A stretch of DNA of 64,000 nucleotides from JADGGM01 sp025449955 (GTDB lineage Bacteria > Gemmatimonadota > Gemmatimonadetes > Gemmatimonadales > Gemmatimonadaceae). The position numbers and the translations under genes were made by a program. The stretch covers positions 68,665-132,664 of the forward strand of contig DATBNO010000029.1 in assembly GCA_036554285.1 (NCBI GenBank), in the 5' to 3' direction. Shown here one piece after another: positions 23,412 through 32,287 of this stretch. The notes beneath the pieces were generated by a model, which worked only from the letters and a program-made list of their open reading frames with translations, did not search any database and had not been told where the DNA came from. Every line of letters begins with the position of its first letter. Position 1 is the first letter of the stretch.

Positions 23412-25973
23412 ATGGCACAGCGACAAACACTACCAGTTCTTCCGCTTCGGGGGACGGTGATTTTTCCCGGCCTCACTCAGCCCATTGCGGCTGGACGTCC
23501 GGGCACTCTTCGCGCTATTGAAGCAGCGCTCAAGGCCGACCGCCTCGTCTTCGCGGTAGCGCAACGGGACAATACGGACGAGCCCTCGCCCGAGATCTTG
23601 TACTCGATGGGTGTGATCGCGCGCATCGGACAGGTGCAGCGCGGATTAGGTGGCGTGCAACTGCTCCTGCAGGGTGAGCAGCGTGCGACTGCTTTGCAAT
23701 ACACGACGACTGACAATTATCTCGCTGCCGTGGTGGTGCCGGTGGATGAGATGAATCCGTTGGACGAGCACGACCCGGCGTTCGAGGCCCTGCACAAAGA
23801 GGCGCGAGAGCGGGCCGCCGAGCTCGGCGAAAAGCGTGGATTGCCTGAAGAGGTGGTCCATCAGGTACTCGATTCCGTGACCGAGTCGGGCAAGTTCGCG
23901 GACCTCGTGGCGGGATACATCGATCTCTCCGTTCCCGAGAAGCAGGGTCTGCTCGAGACGCTGAGCGTCGAAGAGCGGCTCCGTCGGGTGTTGGTGCACG
24001 TGCAGCGCCAGATCGGGCTGCTCGAGGCGCAGGAAGAGATCAAGTCACAGGTGCAGGAAGAGTTGGGCCAACGCCAGCGCGAGATGTATTTGCGCGAGCA
24101 AATGAAGGCCATTCAGAAAGAGTTGGGCGACGACGATCAGAGCCGCGAGATGGAAGAGCTTCGCGAGAAGCTGTCCAAGCTCGAGCTGCCGAAGACCGCG
24201 CGTCAGGAAGTCGAGCGGGAGTTGGGCAGGCTGGAGCGGTCGGGTCGCGAGTCGATGGAAGCGCAGGTCATCCGTACCTATCTGGAATGGATCGCCGAGT
24301 TGCCGTGGAACGACCGGTCCGACGACAATCTCGATCTCAAGCACGCCGCCGAGGTGTTGGACGAGGATCACTACGGTCTTCCGGATGTGAAGGACCGCGT
24401 ATTGGAGTTCCTCGCCGTGCGTCAGCTGCGCGCGCAGGAGCTGGCAGCCGAGGTCGAGAAGACGGGTGAGTTTCCCGCGGCGAAGATCAAGCCGCGGCGG
24501 GATGATGCGACGCCGTCGCTCACCGCGACCGATGACGGCCGCGCGATCACCGACAAGCGCGAGGCAAAGGCGCGCGCGATGGCCAAGGGCCCGATTCTGT
24601 TGTTCGTCGGCCCGCCGGGCGTCGGCAAGACGAGCATCGCCAAGTCCATCGCCCGTGCTTTAGGCAGAGAGTACGTCCGGGCATCGTTAGGCGGGGCGCG
24701 CGACGAAGCGGACATCCGCGGCCATCGCCGCACCTACGTCGGCGCGATGCCGGGGCGGATCGTGCAGGGGATGAAGCAGGCGGGCAAGAAGAATCCGGTA
24801 TTCCTGCTGGACGAGATCGACAAGTTGGGCGTGTCGTTCCAGGGGGATCCGGCGAGCGCGCTGCTCGAGGTGCTCGACCCGGCGCAGAACGACACGTTCA
24901 CCGATCACTATCTGAACGTGCCGTTCGACCTGAGCGAGGTGTTGTTCATCGCGACGGCGAACTTCATCCAGAACATTCCGGCGCCGTTGCTCGACCGCAT
25001 GGAAGTGGTGGATTTCTCCGGGTACACGGAGCGCGAGAAGGCGGAGATCGCGAAGAAGTATCTGATTCCGCGCCAGCTCGAGGAGTCGGGTCTGTCGGAG
25101 AAGGGTGTGGTGTTCTCCGACGAAGCGGTGATGAGCGTGGTGAGCAACTACACGCGCGAGAGCGGCGTGCGGCAATTGGAGCGTCAGGTGGGCGCCGTGG
25201 CCCGGAAGGTGGCGCGGCGGCTCGCATCGGGCGAGGCGATTCCGCACGAGCTGACTGCGAGCGACGTGCGCGAGCTGCTCGGCCGGCCCAAGGTTCATCC
25301 CGAGCACGCCGCCGAGGAGAACGAGGTGGGCGTGGCCACCGGGATGTACTACACCCCGGCGGGCGGCGACATCATGTTCGTCGAGGCGGCGGTGCGCCGG
25401 TTGTACGGGTCGGCGTCTCCCGACACGCTCACGCAGGCCGGTCCGTTAGGCACGGTGTCGCTCATTCTCACCGGCCAGTTGGGCGACGTGATGAAGGAAT
25501 CGGCGCGGGCGGCGCTCACGTACGCGGCCACGCACGCGCGGAGCCTCAAGATCGCCGAGGATGGGTTGGGCAGCATCGAAGCGCACATCCACGTCCCGGC
25601 GGGCGCGATTCCGAAGGATGGTCCATCGGCGGGCGTCACGATGTCGACGGCGCTCGTGTCGGCGCTGTCGGGCGTGCCGGTGAGGCGCGACGTGGCGATG
25701 ACGGGCGAGATCACGCTGCGCGGACGCGTGCTGCCGATCGGCGGCCTCAAGGAAAAGGTGCTCGGCGCGCACCGGGCAGGCATCACGACCATCGTGCTGC
25801 CGAAGGACAACGAGGCCGATATCGAGGACATCCCGGAGGAGGTGCGGAAGACGCTCAGCTTCCATCCGGTGACGACGTTGGACGAGGTGTTTGCGATCGC
25901 GTTGGCGCCTAACGGCGCCGGCGCGACCGCGCGTCCGCCGGTCGAAGAAGAAGTGACGGCCGGCGCGCGCTGA
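23412..25973 (+). CDS. lon: ATP-dependent Lon protease
   Basis: 853 residues. N-terminal substrate domain (LPVLPLRGTVIFPG), central coiled coil, AAA+ module with Walker A GPPGVGKTS and Walker B FLLDEIDK, and the protease domain with the Ser of PKDGPSAGV and the Lys of GGLKEKVLGAHRAG forming the catalytic dyad. Lon degrades misfolded and regulatory proteins in the cytoplasm. Compared with typical Lon, about 40-45 extra residues (EKTGEFPAAKIKPRR... AITDKREAKARAM) lie between the end of the N-terminal region (VRQLRAQ) and the KGPILLFVG strand. The gene is divergent from the kinase pair. It carries several TTA-GGC leucine-glycine codon pairs. Confidence 0.97.
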   Translation: MAQRQTLPVLPLRGTVIFPGLTQPIAAGRPGTLRAIEAALKADRLVFAVAQRDNTDEPSPEILYSMGVIARIGQVQRGLGGVQLLLQGEQRATALQYTTTDNYLAAVVVPVDEMNPLDEHDPAFEALHKEARERAAELGEKRGLPEEVVHQVLDSVTESGKFADLVAGYIDLSVPEKQGLLETLSVEERLRRVLVHVQRQIGLLEAQEEIKSQVQEELGQRQREMYLREQMKAIQKELGDDDQSREMEELREKLSKLELPKTARQEVERELGRLERSGRESMEAQVIRTYLEWIAELPWNDRSDDNLDLKHAAEVLDEDHYGLPDVKDRVLEFLAVRQLRAQELAAEVEKTGEFPAAKIKPRRDDATPSLTATDDGRAITDKREAKARAMAKGPILLFVGPPGVGKTSIAKSIARALGREYVRASLGGARDEADIRGHRRTYVGAMPGRIVQGMKQAGKKNPVFLLDEIDKLGVSFQGDPASALLEVLDPAQNDTFTDHYLNVPFDLSEVLFIATANFIQNIPAPLLDRMEVVDFSGYTEREKAEIAKKYLIPRQLEESGLSEKGVVFSDEAVMSVVSNYTRESGVRQLERQVGAVARKVARRLASGEAIPHELTASDVRELLGRPKVHPEHAAEENEVGVATGMYYTPAGGDIMFVEAAVRRLYGSASPDTLTQAGPLGTVSLILTGQLGDVMKESARAALTYAATHARSLKIAEDGLGSIEAHIHVPAGAIPKDGPSAGVTMSTALVSALSGVPVRRDVAMTGEITLRGRVLPIGGLKEKVLGAHRAGITTIVLPKDNEADIEDIPEEVRKTLSFHPVTTLDEVFAIALAPNGAGATARPPVEEEVTAGAR

Positions 25974-25986
25974 CGGAGCCTCCGGG

Positions 25987-28053
25987 TTACTGCAGCCCGA
26001 TCGGACCCCACGACCAGAGTGCCCACGCCGCTTGAGCCGGCGCGCCGGGCTGCGTGCCGTCCATGAAGTATTCGGTATAGCGCTGATCGGGAGGCGTGCT
26101 GTCGGTGGCCGGCTCTCCGCCTGAGCGGTCGAGCTCGGCGGTGGCGATGCCGGCCGGGATGTCGTCCCAGGTGCCCGCCGGTTGGTTGCCTTCATAGTAC
26201 TTGGCGATCATGTCGCCCCAGATCGGCGCCGCCAACGTCCCGCCGGCCGCGCCCGGCACGATCGACTGCGGCGTGTCGAAGCCTAACCAGACGCCGGCCA
26301 CGACATCGGGCGTCATGCCGACGAACCAGACGTCGGTGTTGTCGTTGGTCGTGCCCGTTTTGCCCGCCACCGGAATCGCATCGGGGACCAGCTTGCGCAC
26401 CGTCGTCGCGGTGCCGCGCGTCACCACGTCGCGCATCATGTCGCGGACGATGAACGCGATGCGCGGATCGAGCGCGAACCGGGGTGCCTGGGCCGGCGGC
26501 GCCCACACCTGATGTCCGGCGCGATCGTCGACGCGCACGACGTATCGCGGTTCGACCACGGCGCCCAAGTTGTCGAACACCGAGTAGGCCGCCACGAGGT
26601 CCACCGGCCGGACCGCGCTCGCGCCGATGGCGCTCGACGGATAGGCGGCGATGGGCGTGTCGATGCCGAGTCGTTTGGCGAGCGCGATGACCGTATCCAT
26701 GCCGACCTGCAAGCCCAACTGCACGGCGACGGGGTTGCGCGATCGGACGAGCGCTTCACGCATGGTGAGGGGCCCGAGGAAGCGGCCGTCGGCGTTGCCC
26801 GGCCGGTACACGGTTCCGTTAGGCATCGGGATCGCGAGCGCGGAATCGTCGATCAGCGCGTTGGGCGGGATGCTGTCGCGCAGCGCGCTCGCGTACACGA
26901 TCGGCTTGAACGCCGAGCCGGGTTGGCGCATTGCGTTCACGGCGCGGTTGAACGGCGAGGCCGCGTAGTCGCGTCCGCCGACCATGGCCAGCACGTCGCC
27001 GGTCTGCGGATCGATGGCGACCACCATGCCTTCGAGGTAGTCGGTGCTGCCCTTGGCGTGGTGCGCGAACGTCGGATGCACGTAGCCGGGCCGCGCTTCG
27101 ACGCGCGTGAGCCCCGAGTCGAGCGCGATCGTCGCATCGCGCTCCAGGTCGGGGTCGATGGTGGTGACGATGCGGTATCCGCCGTTCATCACCGGGACGC
27201 CGGCGGCCTCGGCTTCCTGTCTAACCAGGTCCACGACGTACGGCGCCGCCGCGGGCATGCCCGCATCGGGCGCGGTGACGACCGGCTCTTGCGCGGCGCG
27301 ATCCGCGTCCTCGTGGGTGATGTAGCCCTGGTCCGCCATGAGCGAGAGCACGAGGTTGCGGCGCTCGCGCGACCGGTCGGGATGCTTGATCGGATCGTAG
27401 ATGGCCGGCCCCTTGGGCAGCGCGGCGAGCGTCGCCGCCTGGGCCAGCGTTAGGCGGGACGCTTCCGTGCCGAAATAGTGGCGCGACGCCGCTTCGATGC
27501 CGTACCACGCGTGGCCGAAGTCGATGTCGTTGAGGTACGCCTCGAGGATCTGCTCCTTGGTGTAATGGCGCTCCATTTCGCGCGCCGCCGATTGCTCGCG
27601 CAGCTTGCGCGCGATGCTCCGGTCGCTGCGATTGATCAGGTCGGGGTGCATGTTGCCGACCAGCTGCTGCGTGATGGTGCTCGCGCCGCGCGCGTGCCCG
27701 CGCAGCGCGTCCTTGAGCGCGGCCGCGACGCCCACGACATCGACGCCGTCGTGTTGGTAGAAGCGCTGGTCCTCCACCGACACGAACGCTTGCCCGACGT
27801 ACTTGGGGAGCGAACGCAGGGCGACGCTGGTGCGCATCTCGCGGCCAATCTCGCCGATCAGCGAGGTGCCGTCGCGTGCGAAAACCAACGAGGCTTGCGC
27901 CGGTTGGACGATCTGCCAGGCCTCGCCGGTGGTGCCACCACTCTGGGCGCCCGCGACCTGGGGCGCGGCAATCATGACCGAAATCGCCGCGAGCGCGACC
28001 CGCATCGACTGCGGGCGACGGCGCACGGCCCCTCCAACGTTCATATCGTTCAC
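25987..28053 (-). CDS. Class A penicillin-binding protein (PBP1A-like)
   Basis: 688 residues from GTG 28053, chosen because GGAG lies 5 bases before it; an ATG at 28044 has no usable site. A signal/anchor segment (MRVALAAISVMIAAPQVAGAQ) is followed by the glycosyltransferase domain (EDQRFYQHDGVD catalytic Glu, GASTITQQLVGN) and the transpeptidase domain (SxxK in QPGSAFKP, SRN, KTGTT). It polymerises and crosslinks peptidoglycan in the periplasm. The usual cytoplasmic basic tail plus TM helix is replaced by what looks like a cleavable signal ending AGAQ, so membrane anchoring may differ from PBP1A. No PASTA or OB domain. It stands alone, divergent from nadE. Confidence 0.9.
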   Translation of the reverse strand: MNDMNVGGAVRRRPQSMRVALAAISVMIAAPQVAGAQSGGTTGEAWQIVQPAQASLVFARDGTSLIGEIGREMRTSVALRSLPKYVGQAFVSVEDQRFYQHDGVDVVGVAAALKDALRGHARGASTITQQLVGNMHPDLINRSDRSIARKLREQSAAREMERHYTKEQILEAYLNDIDFGHAWYGIEAASRHYFGTEASRLTLAQAATLAALPKGPAIYDPIKHPDRSRERRNLVLSLMADQGYITHEDADRAAQEPVVTAPDAGMPAAAPYVVDLVRQEAEAAGVPVMNGGYRIVTTIDPDLERDATIALDSGLTRVEARPGYVHPTFAHHAKGSTDYLEGMVVAIDPQTGDVLAMVGGRDYAASPFNRAVNAMRQPGSAFKPIVYASALRDSIPPNALIDDSALAIPMPNGTVYRPGNADGRFLGPLTMREALVRSRNPVAVQLGLQVGMDTVIALAKRLGIDTPIAAYPSSAIGASAVRPVDLVAAYSVFDNLGAVVEPRYVVRVDDRAGHQVWAPPAQAPRFALDPRIAFIVRDMMRDVVTRGTATTVRKLVPDAIPVAGKTGTTNDNTDVWFVGMTPDVVAGVWLGFDTPQSIVPGAAGGTLAAPIWGDMIAKYYEGNQPAGTWDDIPAGIATAELDRSGGEPATDSTPPDQRYTEYFMDGTQPGAPAQAAWALWSWGPIGLQ

Positions 28054-28122
28054 CAAAGCTCCATCATCATCCCGGCGCACCGTGCGCCGGACGTCCCAGG
28101 GTAGTACCCGACAGGACTCCGA

Positions 28123-28153
28123 TTGACACACGATCAGCGGGCGGCAAGATAAC
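28123..28153 (+). promoter_or_regulatory. Candidate nadE promoter with overlapping dyad
   Basis: Perfect -35 TTGACA at 28123-28128, then a 19-base spacer and GATAAC at 28148-28153 (4 of 6). A 7-bp inverted repeat CGGGCGG / CCGCCCG (28138-28144, 28154-28160) brackets the -10 region and could be an operator. The spacer is longer than ideal. Confidence 0.4.
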
Positions 28154-28213
28154 CCGCCCGTTCAGAATTTCTGTGACATTGCTCCACTGGGTCCGCCGCG
28201 CCACCTTTTTGTC

Positions 28214-30061
28214 ATGGCTCCCGTCATCGACGTCGCAACCGTGCAGTTTGCGCCCCGAAAGGGCGAATACGAGACGAACCTCGCGCACTTAGGCGAGCTA
28301 TTCGCGCAACTGGACGCGCTCACACCAAGGCCGCAGGTGCTGCATTTGCCGGAGACGGCTCTCACCGGCTACTTCCTGGAAGGCGGAGTCCGGGAGTTTG
28401 CGCTCACGGCGGGCGCCCAGGCCGCCGACCTGCAGCGTGTGTACCGGAATGCGGTTCCGCAGGCCGCAGACCGGACCCTCGAGATCGTGTTGGGCTTCTA
28501 CGAAATCTGGAACAACACGCTCTACAACAGCGCGATGTGGGTGCGGGTGGGAAGCGCGGCGCCGCTCGTGCGGCACGTGCACCGTAAGAACTTTCTGCCC
28601 ACCTATGGCCTGTTCGACGAAGAGCGATTCGTCGAGCGCGGACAATCGTTCCGCGCGTTCGACACGCCGTGGGGCCGCTGCGCCGTGCTCATCTGCGAGG
28701 ACGCCTGGCACAGTCTCACCGGAACCTTGCTCGCGTTGGATGGTGCGCGCGCGATCTTCATCTGCTCGGCCGCACCGGCGCGAGGGCCTTGGCCGCGGGA
28801 CGACGGGATTCCCGGCCCGTCGAGCGTCGCACGATGGGAGCGTCTGGTGCGGGACATCGCCGAGGAGCACGGCGTGTTCGTGTCGTTCTCGAATCTCGCA
28901 TCGAGCGAAGCGGGCAAGTCGTTTCCGGGCGGTGCGCTGGTGGCCGGTCCCAAAGGCGACGTGCGCATCCGCGGGCCGATGTGGACGGAAGCCATCCTGC
29001 CGATCGCGATGGACCTGGGTGATCTCACACGCGCGCGCGCCGACATGCCGCTGCTGGCGGACCTCCGGACCGCGATGCCGCATCTCGTCGACTCGTTAGG
29101 CAAGATCCAATCGGGGCGCACGGAGCCGCCGGTGTACGACACGGACGATGGCGACATGCGTGCCGTGCGCGAGCGACCGGCGACCGTGGGAACCGTGCGG
29201 GCGCGGTCGGTCGCGGTGGTGGACGGCGGCGCGGCCGCCGCGGGGACGCCGCCGCCCTTGGACATCGATCCGGCGCTCACCGAGGAATGGCTGTCCGCGT
29301 TCCTGCGCGACGAAATTGCCGGGCGCGGATTCCGGAAGAGCATCGTGGCGTTGTCGGGCGGCGTGGACTCGTCGGTGACCGCCTACCTGGCGGCGCGGGC
29401 GTTGGGCCCGGAGAACGTGGTCGGCGTGCGGCTGCCGTATCGCCACTCGAGCCCCGACAGCCTGGGGCACGCCCAGCTCGTGATCGACGCGTTAGGCATC
29501 GAGGGACGCACGCTGGACATCAGCGCGGCGGTGGACGGCTACCTGGGCCACGAGCCCGACGCCGACGCGACCCGACGCGGCAACGTGATGGCGCGGGCGC
29601 GCATGATCGCGGTGTTCGACCTCTCGGCGCGCTACGCGGCCATTCCGTTAGGCACGGGCAACAAGACCGAGCGCCTGCTCGGCTACTTCACCTGGCACGC
29701 CGACGATTCCCCGCCCCTCAATCCGTTGGGCGACCTGTACAAGACCCAGGTCTGGGATCTGGCGCGCCACCTCGGCGTGCCGGCCGCGATCATCGACAAG
29801 GCGCCGACCGCGGACCTCGTGACCGGCCAGACCGACGAACGCGACCTCGGCATCTCGTACGCCAAGGCCGATCAGATTCTCCATTGGCTGCTGCACGGCT
29901 ACGCGCCGCCGGAGCTCGAAGCGCGCGGATTCGTGCGCGAGGAAGTCGAATTGGTGAGGCGGCGCCTCGAGCGCACGCATTGGAAGCGACGGCTGCCAAC
30001 CGTCGCGATTTTGAGCTCGACGGCGATCGGCGAGAGCTGGCTGCGGCCGGTCGACTACTGA
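28214..30061 (+). CDS. nadE: Glutamine-dependent NAD+ synthetase
   Basis: 615 residues: an N-terminal nitrilase-fold glutaminase (Glu in LPETALTG, Lys in HRKNFLPTYG, Cys in LICEDAW) and a C-terminal synthetase with the P-loop SGGVDSS, LGTGNKTE and KAPTADL. It converts nicotinic acid adenine dinucleotide to NAD+ with ATP and glutamine-derived ammonia, the last step of NAD synthesis. All three glutaminase catalytic residues are present, so it need not rely on free ammonia. A ~60-residue less conserved linker joins the halves. Its last 7 bases overlap the end of the convergent cheX. Confidence 0.95.
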   Translation: MAPVIDVATVQFAPRKGEYETNLAHLGELFAQLDALTPRPQVLHLPETALTGYFLEGGVREFALTAGAQAADLQRVYRNAVPQAADRTLEIVLGFYEIWNNTLYNSAMWVRVGSAAPLVRHVHRKNFLPTYGLFDEERFVERGQSFRAFDTPWGRCAVLICEDAWHSLTGTLLALDGARAIFICSAAPARGPWPRDDGIPGPSSVARWERLVRDIAEEHGVFVSFSNLASSEAGKSFPGGALVAGPKGDVRIRGPMWTEAILPIAMDLGDLTRARADMPLLADLRTAMPHLVDSLGKIQSGRTEPPVYDTDDGDMRAVRERPATVGTVRARSVAVVDGGAAAAGTPPPLDIDPALTEEWLSAFLRDEIAGRGFRKSIVALSGGVDSSVTAYLAARALGPENVVGVRLPYRHSSPDSLGHAQLVIDALGIEGRTLDISAAVDGYLGHEPDADATRRGNVMARARMIAVFDLSARYAAIPLGTGNKTERLLGYFTWHADDSPPLNPLGDLYKTQVWDLARHLGVPAAIIDKAPTADLVTGQTDERDLGISYAKADQILHWLLHGYAPPELEARGFVREEVELVRRRLERTHWKRRLPTVAILSSTAIGESWLRPVDY

Positions 30062-30498
30062 CGCCGCTCCCCGCCGAGGTCGAGGAGGACGCGGGCGCGG
30101 CCCGCTTCCACCTCGATCTCGATGTGCGACGCCGCGTGGCTCATGGGCGGCGCGCCGCGCGCCGGCGGCGCGAGCGTCAGGCGCGTGTTCGTGCCGAGGA
30201 TGTACGGCAGCGCGTTGCCGCAGATCACGTTCGCCATCTCGCCTAACGCATCCCATCGCCACGGTTCGGCGTCGTCGCCCTCGAGCCCGAGCATGTTCTC
30301 GGCGAGGGCGCGGAACACGTCGTCGGACACGCGCAGCGTGAGACAGCCGGTGTGCGCGCCGTCGAACGCGACGCTGACCGCCGCCGGCAGCGCGTCGGGC
30401 TCGCTCGGTGTGTCGACGGCCGAGCCGACGCAGAGGAGCCCCAGCTCCTCGAACGCCAATGTGGCGGCAACGCGCAAGGCGATCGCGTTATCGGTCAT
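30055..30498 (-). CDS. cheX: CheX-like chemotaxis phosphatase
   Basis: 147 residues with the CheC/CheX-type signature E-x2-N in LGEMANVICGNALPYI, and a fold pattern of alternating beta (VSVAFDGAHTGCLTLRV) and helix. CheX and CheC remove phosphate from CheY-P. It is the last gene of the leftward chemotaxis cluster and overlaps the CheY gene by 11 bases, which fits action on that receiver. The C-terminal part is shorter and more variable than in characterised CheX, so the phosphatase role is inferred. Confidence 0.75.
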   Translation of the reverse strand: MTDNAIALRVAATLAFEELGLLCVGSAVDTPSEPDALPAAVSVAFDGAHTGCLTLRVSDDVFRALAENMLGLEGDDAEPWRWDALGEMANVICGNALPYILGTNTRLTLAPPARGAPPMSHAASHIEIEVEAGRARVLLDLGGERRQ

Positions 30499-30907
30499 CG
30501 TCCGGCATCCCGAGCGCGCGGAGAACCGCGTCGCGGAGGTCTTCGGGCGCGAACGGCTTGTGGAGAAAGCCGTGTCCCATCTCCAATACCTGCGAGGCGC
30601 GCGCGTCGCTGCCGTCGGACGATACCACGATCACCACCGGGCCCGCCGCCGGTCGTCCCAGGCGCGCGAGCATGTCGAGGCCGCTCAGCTTGGGCATGTT
30701 GATGTCGACCAACGCCAGCGTGATCGGCTCCGTCTCGAGGATGCCGAGTCCCGCCAGGCCGTCGGCGGCCTCGTGCACCGTGCCTAACGGAAGTCCGCAG
30801 AGCCGGAGCGTGCGGATGATCATGGCCCGCATCACCCGGCTGTCGTCGACGACGAGCACGCTCAGCGGGGGCGCGGCGGCGGCGGGCGTTCGATGGCGAT
30901 CGATCAT
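30488..30907 (-). CDS. cheY: CheY-like response regulator
   Basis: 139 residues: a single receiver with VVDDS acidic pair, phospho-acceptor Asp in ALVDINMPKLSG, switch Ser in VVSSDG and Lys in LHKPF. There is no output domain, as in CheY, the motor-binding messenger phosphorylated by CheA. It overlaps cheD by 4 bases (ATGA) and the cheX gene by 11. A ~15-residue N-terminal extension rich in Ala/Pro precedes the domain. The motor target (flagellum or pilus) is not visible in this window. Confidence 0.88.
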   Translation of the reverse strand: MIDRHRTPAAAAPPLSVLVVDDSRVMRAMIIRTLRLCGLPLGTVHEAADGLAGLGILETEPITLALVDINMPKLSGLDMLARLGRPAAGPVVIVVSSDGSDARASQVLEMGHGFLHKPFAPEDLRDAVLRALGMPDDDR

Positions 30908-31407
30908 AGCTCACCTTCCCGGTCGGGCATCTTGAGCCAGACGCGTCCGGAGGCGACGTCCAGCGAGATGGTGCGCCACACGCGTTCGCCTCCGACATCG
31001 TGGGCGTGGATGAGCACTCCGTTCTTCCACAGCAGTTTGCGCAGCATGATCAAGTTCCGCTTGCCGATCTGGAATCCGTCCGCGCTGGCGTCGCCGGCCG
31101 ACGCGCCGCCGGCGACGGCGACGCGCAACCGCCCTTTGGTCGCGCCCAACTTGTAGCAATCGCGAAACAGCGCCGGCACGGCGGTATCGACGTACTCGAG
31201 CGGGCGTCCGCGCGACCGGTCGCGATCATCGACCGACGACGGCAGCGGCACGTGGAGCAGCCCGCCCACGCGCGCCACCGGATCGAACACCGCCACACCC
31301 AGGCAACTGCCTAACGCATGGGCCACGAGGCGATCGCCCGGCGCGTTCGACACGCACATCGCACCCACACCCACGATGCGCTCGCCGGTCAGCCGAGCCG
31401 TCGCCAT
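30904..31407 (-). CDS. cheD: CheD, receptor glutamine deamidase
   Basis: 167 residues. The catalytic Cys is in HALGSCLGVAVFD and the His in VGGLLHVPLP; the conserved block GASAGDASADGFQIGKRNLIMLRKLL follows. CheD deamidates specific glutamines of methyl-accepting receptors, creating methylation sites for CheR, and also binds CheC-type phosphatases. It sits one base after cheR and overlaps cheY, in an operon that also has the CheX phosphatase. That grouping is typical of CheC/CheD-based adaptation. Confidence 0.9.
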   Translation of the reverse strand: MATARLTGERIVGVGAMCVSNAPGDRLVAHALGSCLGVAVFDPVARVGGLLHVPLPSSVDDRDRSRGRPLEYVDTAVPALFRDCYKLGATKGRLRVAVAGGASAGDASADGFQIGKRNLIMLRKLLWKNGVLIHAHDVGGERVWRTISLDVASGRVWLKMPDREGEL

Positions 31408-31408
31408 C

Positions 31409-32287
31409 CTAACGCACGTACACGGCCGGCTGCACGTAGTGGAACCCGTGCGTCAGCGTTCCCAAACTCTCGGAGTGTCCGACGAACAGATGGCCGCCGG
31501 GCGCCAGCATGTGCCAAAACCGTTCGACCAGGCGCTGTCGCGCGCCGGCATCGAAGTAAATCATCACGTTGCGGCAAAAAATGGCATCGAATGGCCCGCG
31601 CAGCGGCCACTCACGGATCAAGTTGAGGCGCGCGAATCGCACCATGGCGCGCAGCTCTTCGCGCACGACGAAGCGATCGCCCGATGACGAGACATCGAGC
31701 ATGCGGCGGCGCAACGTCGCCGGAATGGCGGTGACCGCGCGCGCGCCGTAGGTCGCCGCACGCGCCCGCGCCAACACGCGCGACGACACGTCGGTGGCTA
31801 GAATGCGCGCGCCGGCAAACCGATCGGGCGGCAGATGCTCGCGCATCAGAACCGCGATGGTGAACGGCTCTTCGCCCGTCGAGCAGCCCGCGCTCCAGAC
31901 GCGAATTGGCCGAGCTCCATGCGCCATTGCGGGCAGCACGTTCGCGCGAAAGAAGTCGAAGTGGGCCGGCTCGCGAAAGAACGCGGTCTGGTTGGTCGTG
32001 AGCGCATCGACGAGCGCGCCGAGCTCGGCGAACTCGCGGTGCAGCGCGCGCCGTTCGACGCGATCGAGGTATGCCGCGAAGCTCGGCGCGCCCGTGTCGA
32101 CCACGCGGCGTCCCAAGCGCGAACGCACGAGCTCTTCCTTGCCCGCGCGCAGGCGGATGCCGCACGTCTCGTACAGCAAGTCGCGCAACCGGCGGAACTC
32201 GTGCGGCCGAAGGGGAGGAATGAGCGCCCACGGACCCGCCGCGATGTCGGCGGCGGGAGCGTCAGAACTCCTCAAGAACGTCGTCAT
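31409..32287 (-). CDS. cheR: CheR, chemotaxis receptor methyltransferase
   Basis: 292 residues from ATG 32287, which lies within the end of the mcp gene (26-base overlap). The N-terminal helical domain precedes the SAM-binding core: VWSAGCSTGEEPFTIAVLMRE (motif I), ILATDVSSRVLARA, and FDAIFCRNVMIYF (motif IV). It methylates receptor glutamates using S-adenosylmethionine. A C-terminal tetratricopeptide extension is absent. No cheB is found in this cluster, so methyl removal must come from elsewhere or be replaced by CheD-based control. Confidence 0.93.
   Translation of the reverse strand: MTTFLRSSDAPAADIAAGPWALIPPLRPHEFRRLRDLLYETCGIRLRAGKEELVRSRLGRRVVDTGAPSFAAYLDRVERRALHREFAELGALVDALTTNQTAFFREPAHFDFFRANVLPAMAHGARPIRVWSAGCSTGEEPFTIAVLMREHLPPDRFAGARILATDVSSRVLARARAATYGARAVTAIPATLRRRMLDVSSSGDRFVVREELRAMVRFARLNLIREWPLRGPFDAIFCRNVMIYFDAGARQRLVERFWHMLAPGGHLFVGHSESLGTLTHGFHYVQPAVYVR

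Noticed and set aside
26512..27453. A 313-codon plus-strand frame within the PBP gene
   Set aside because: Shadow of the penicillin-binding protein; composition driven by the opposite strand.
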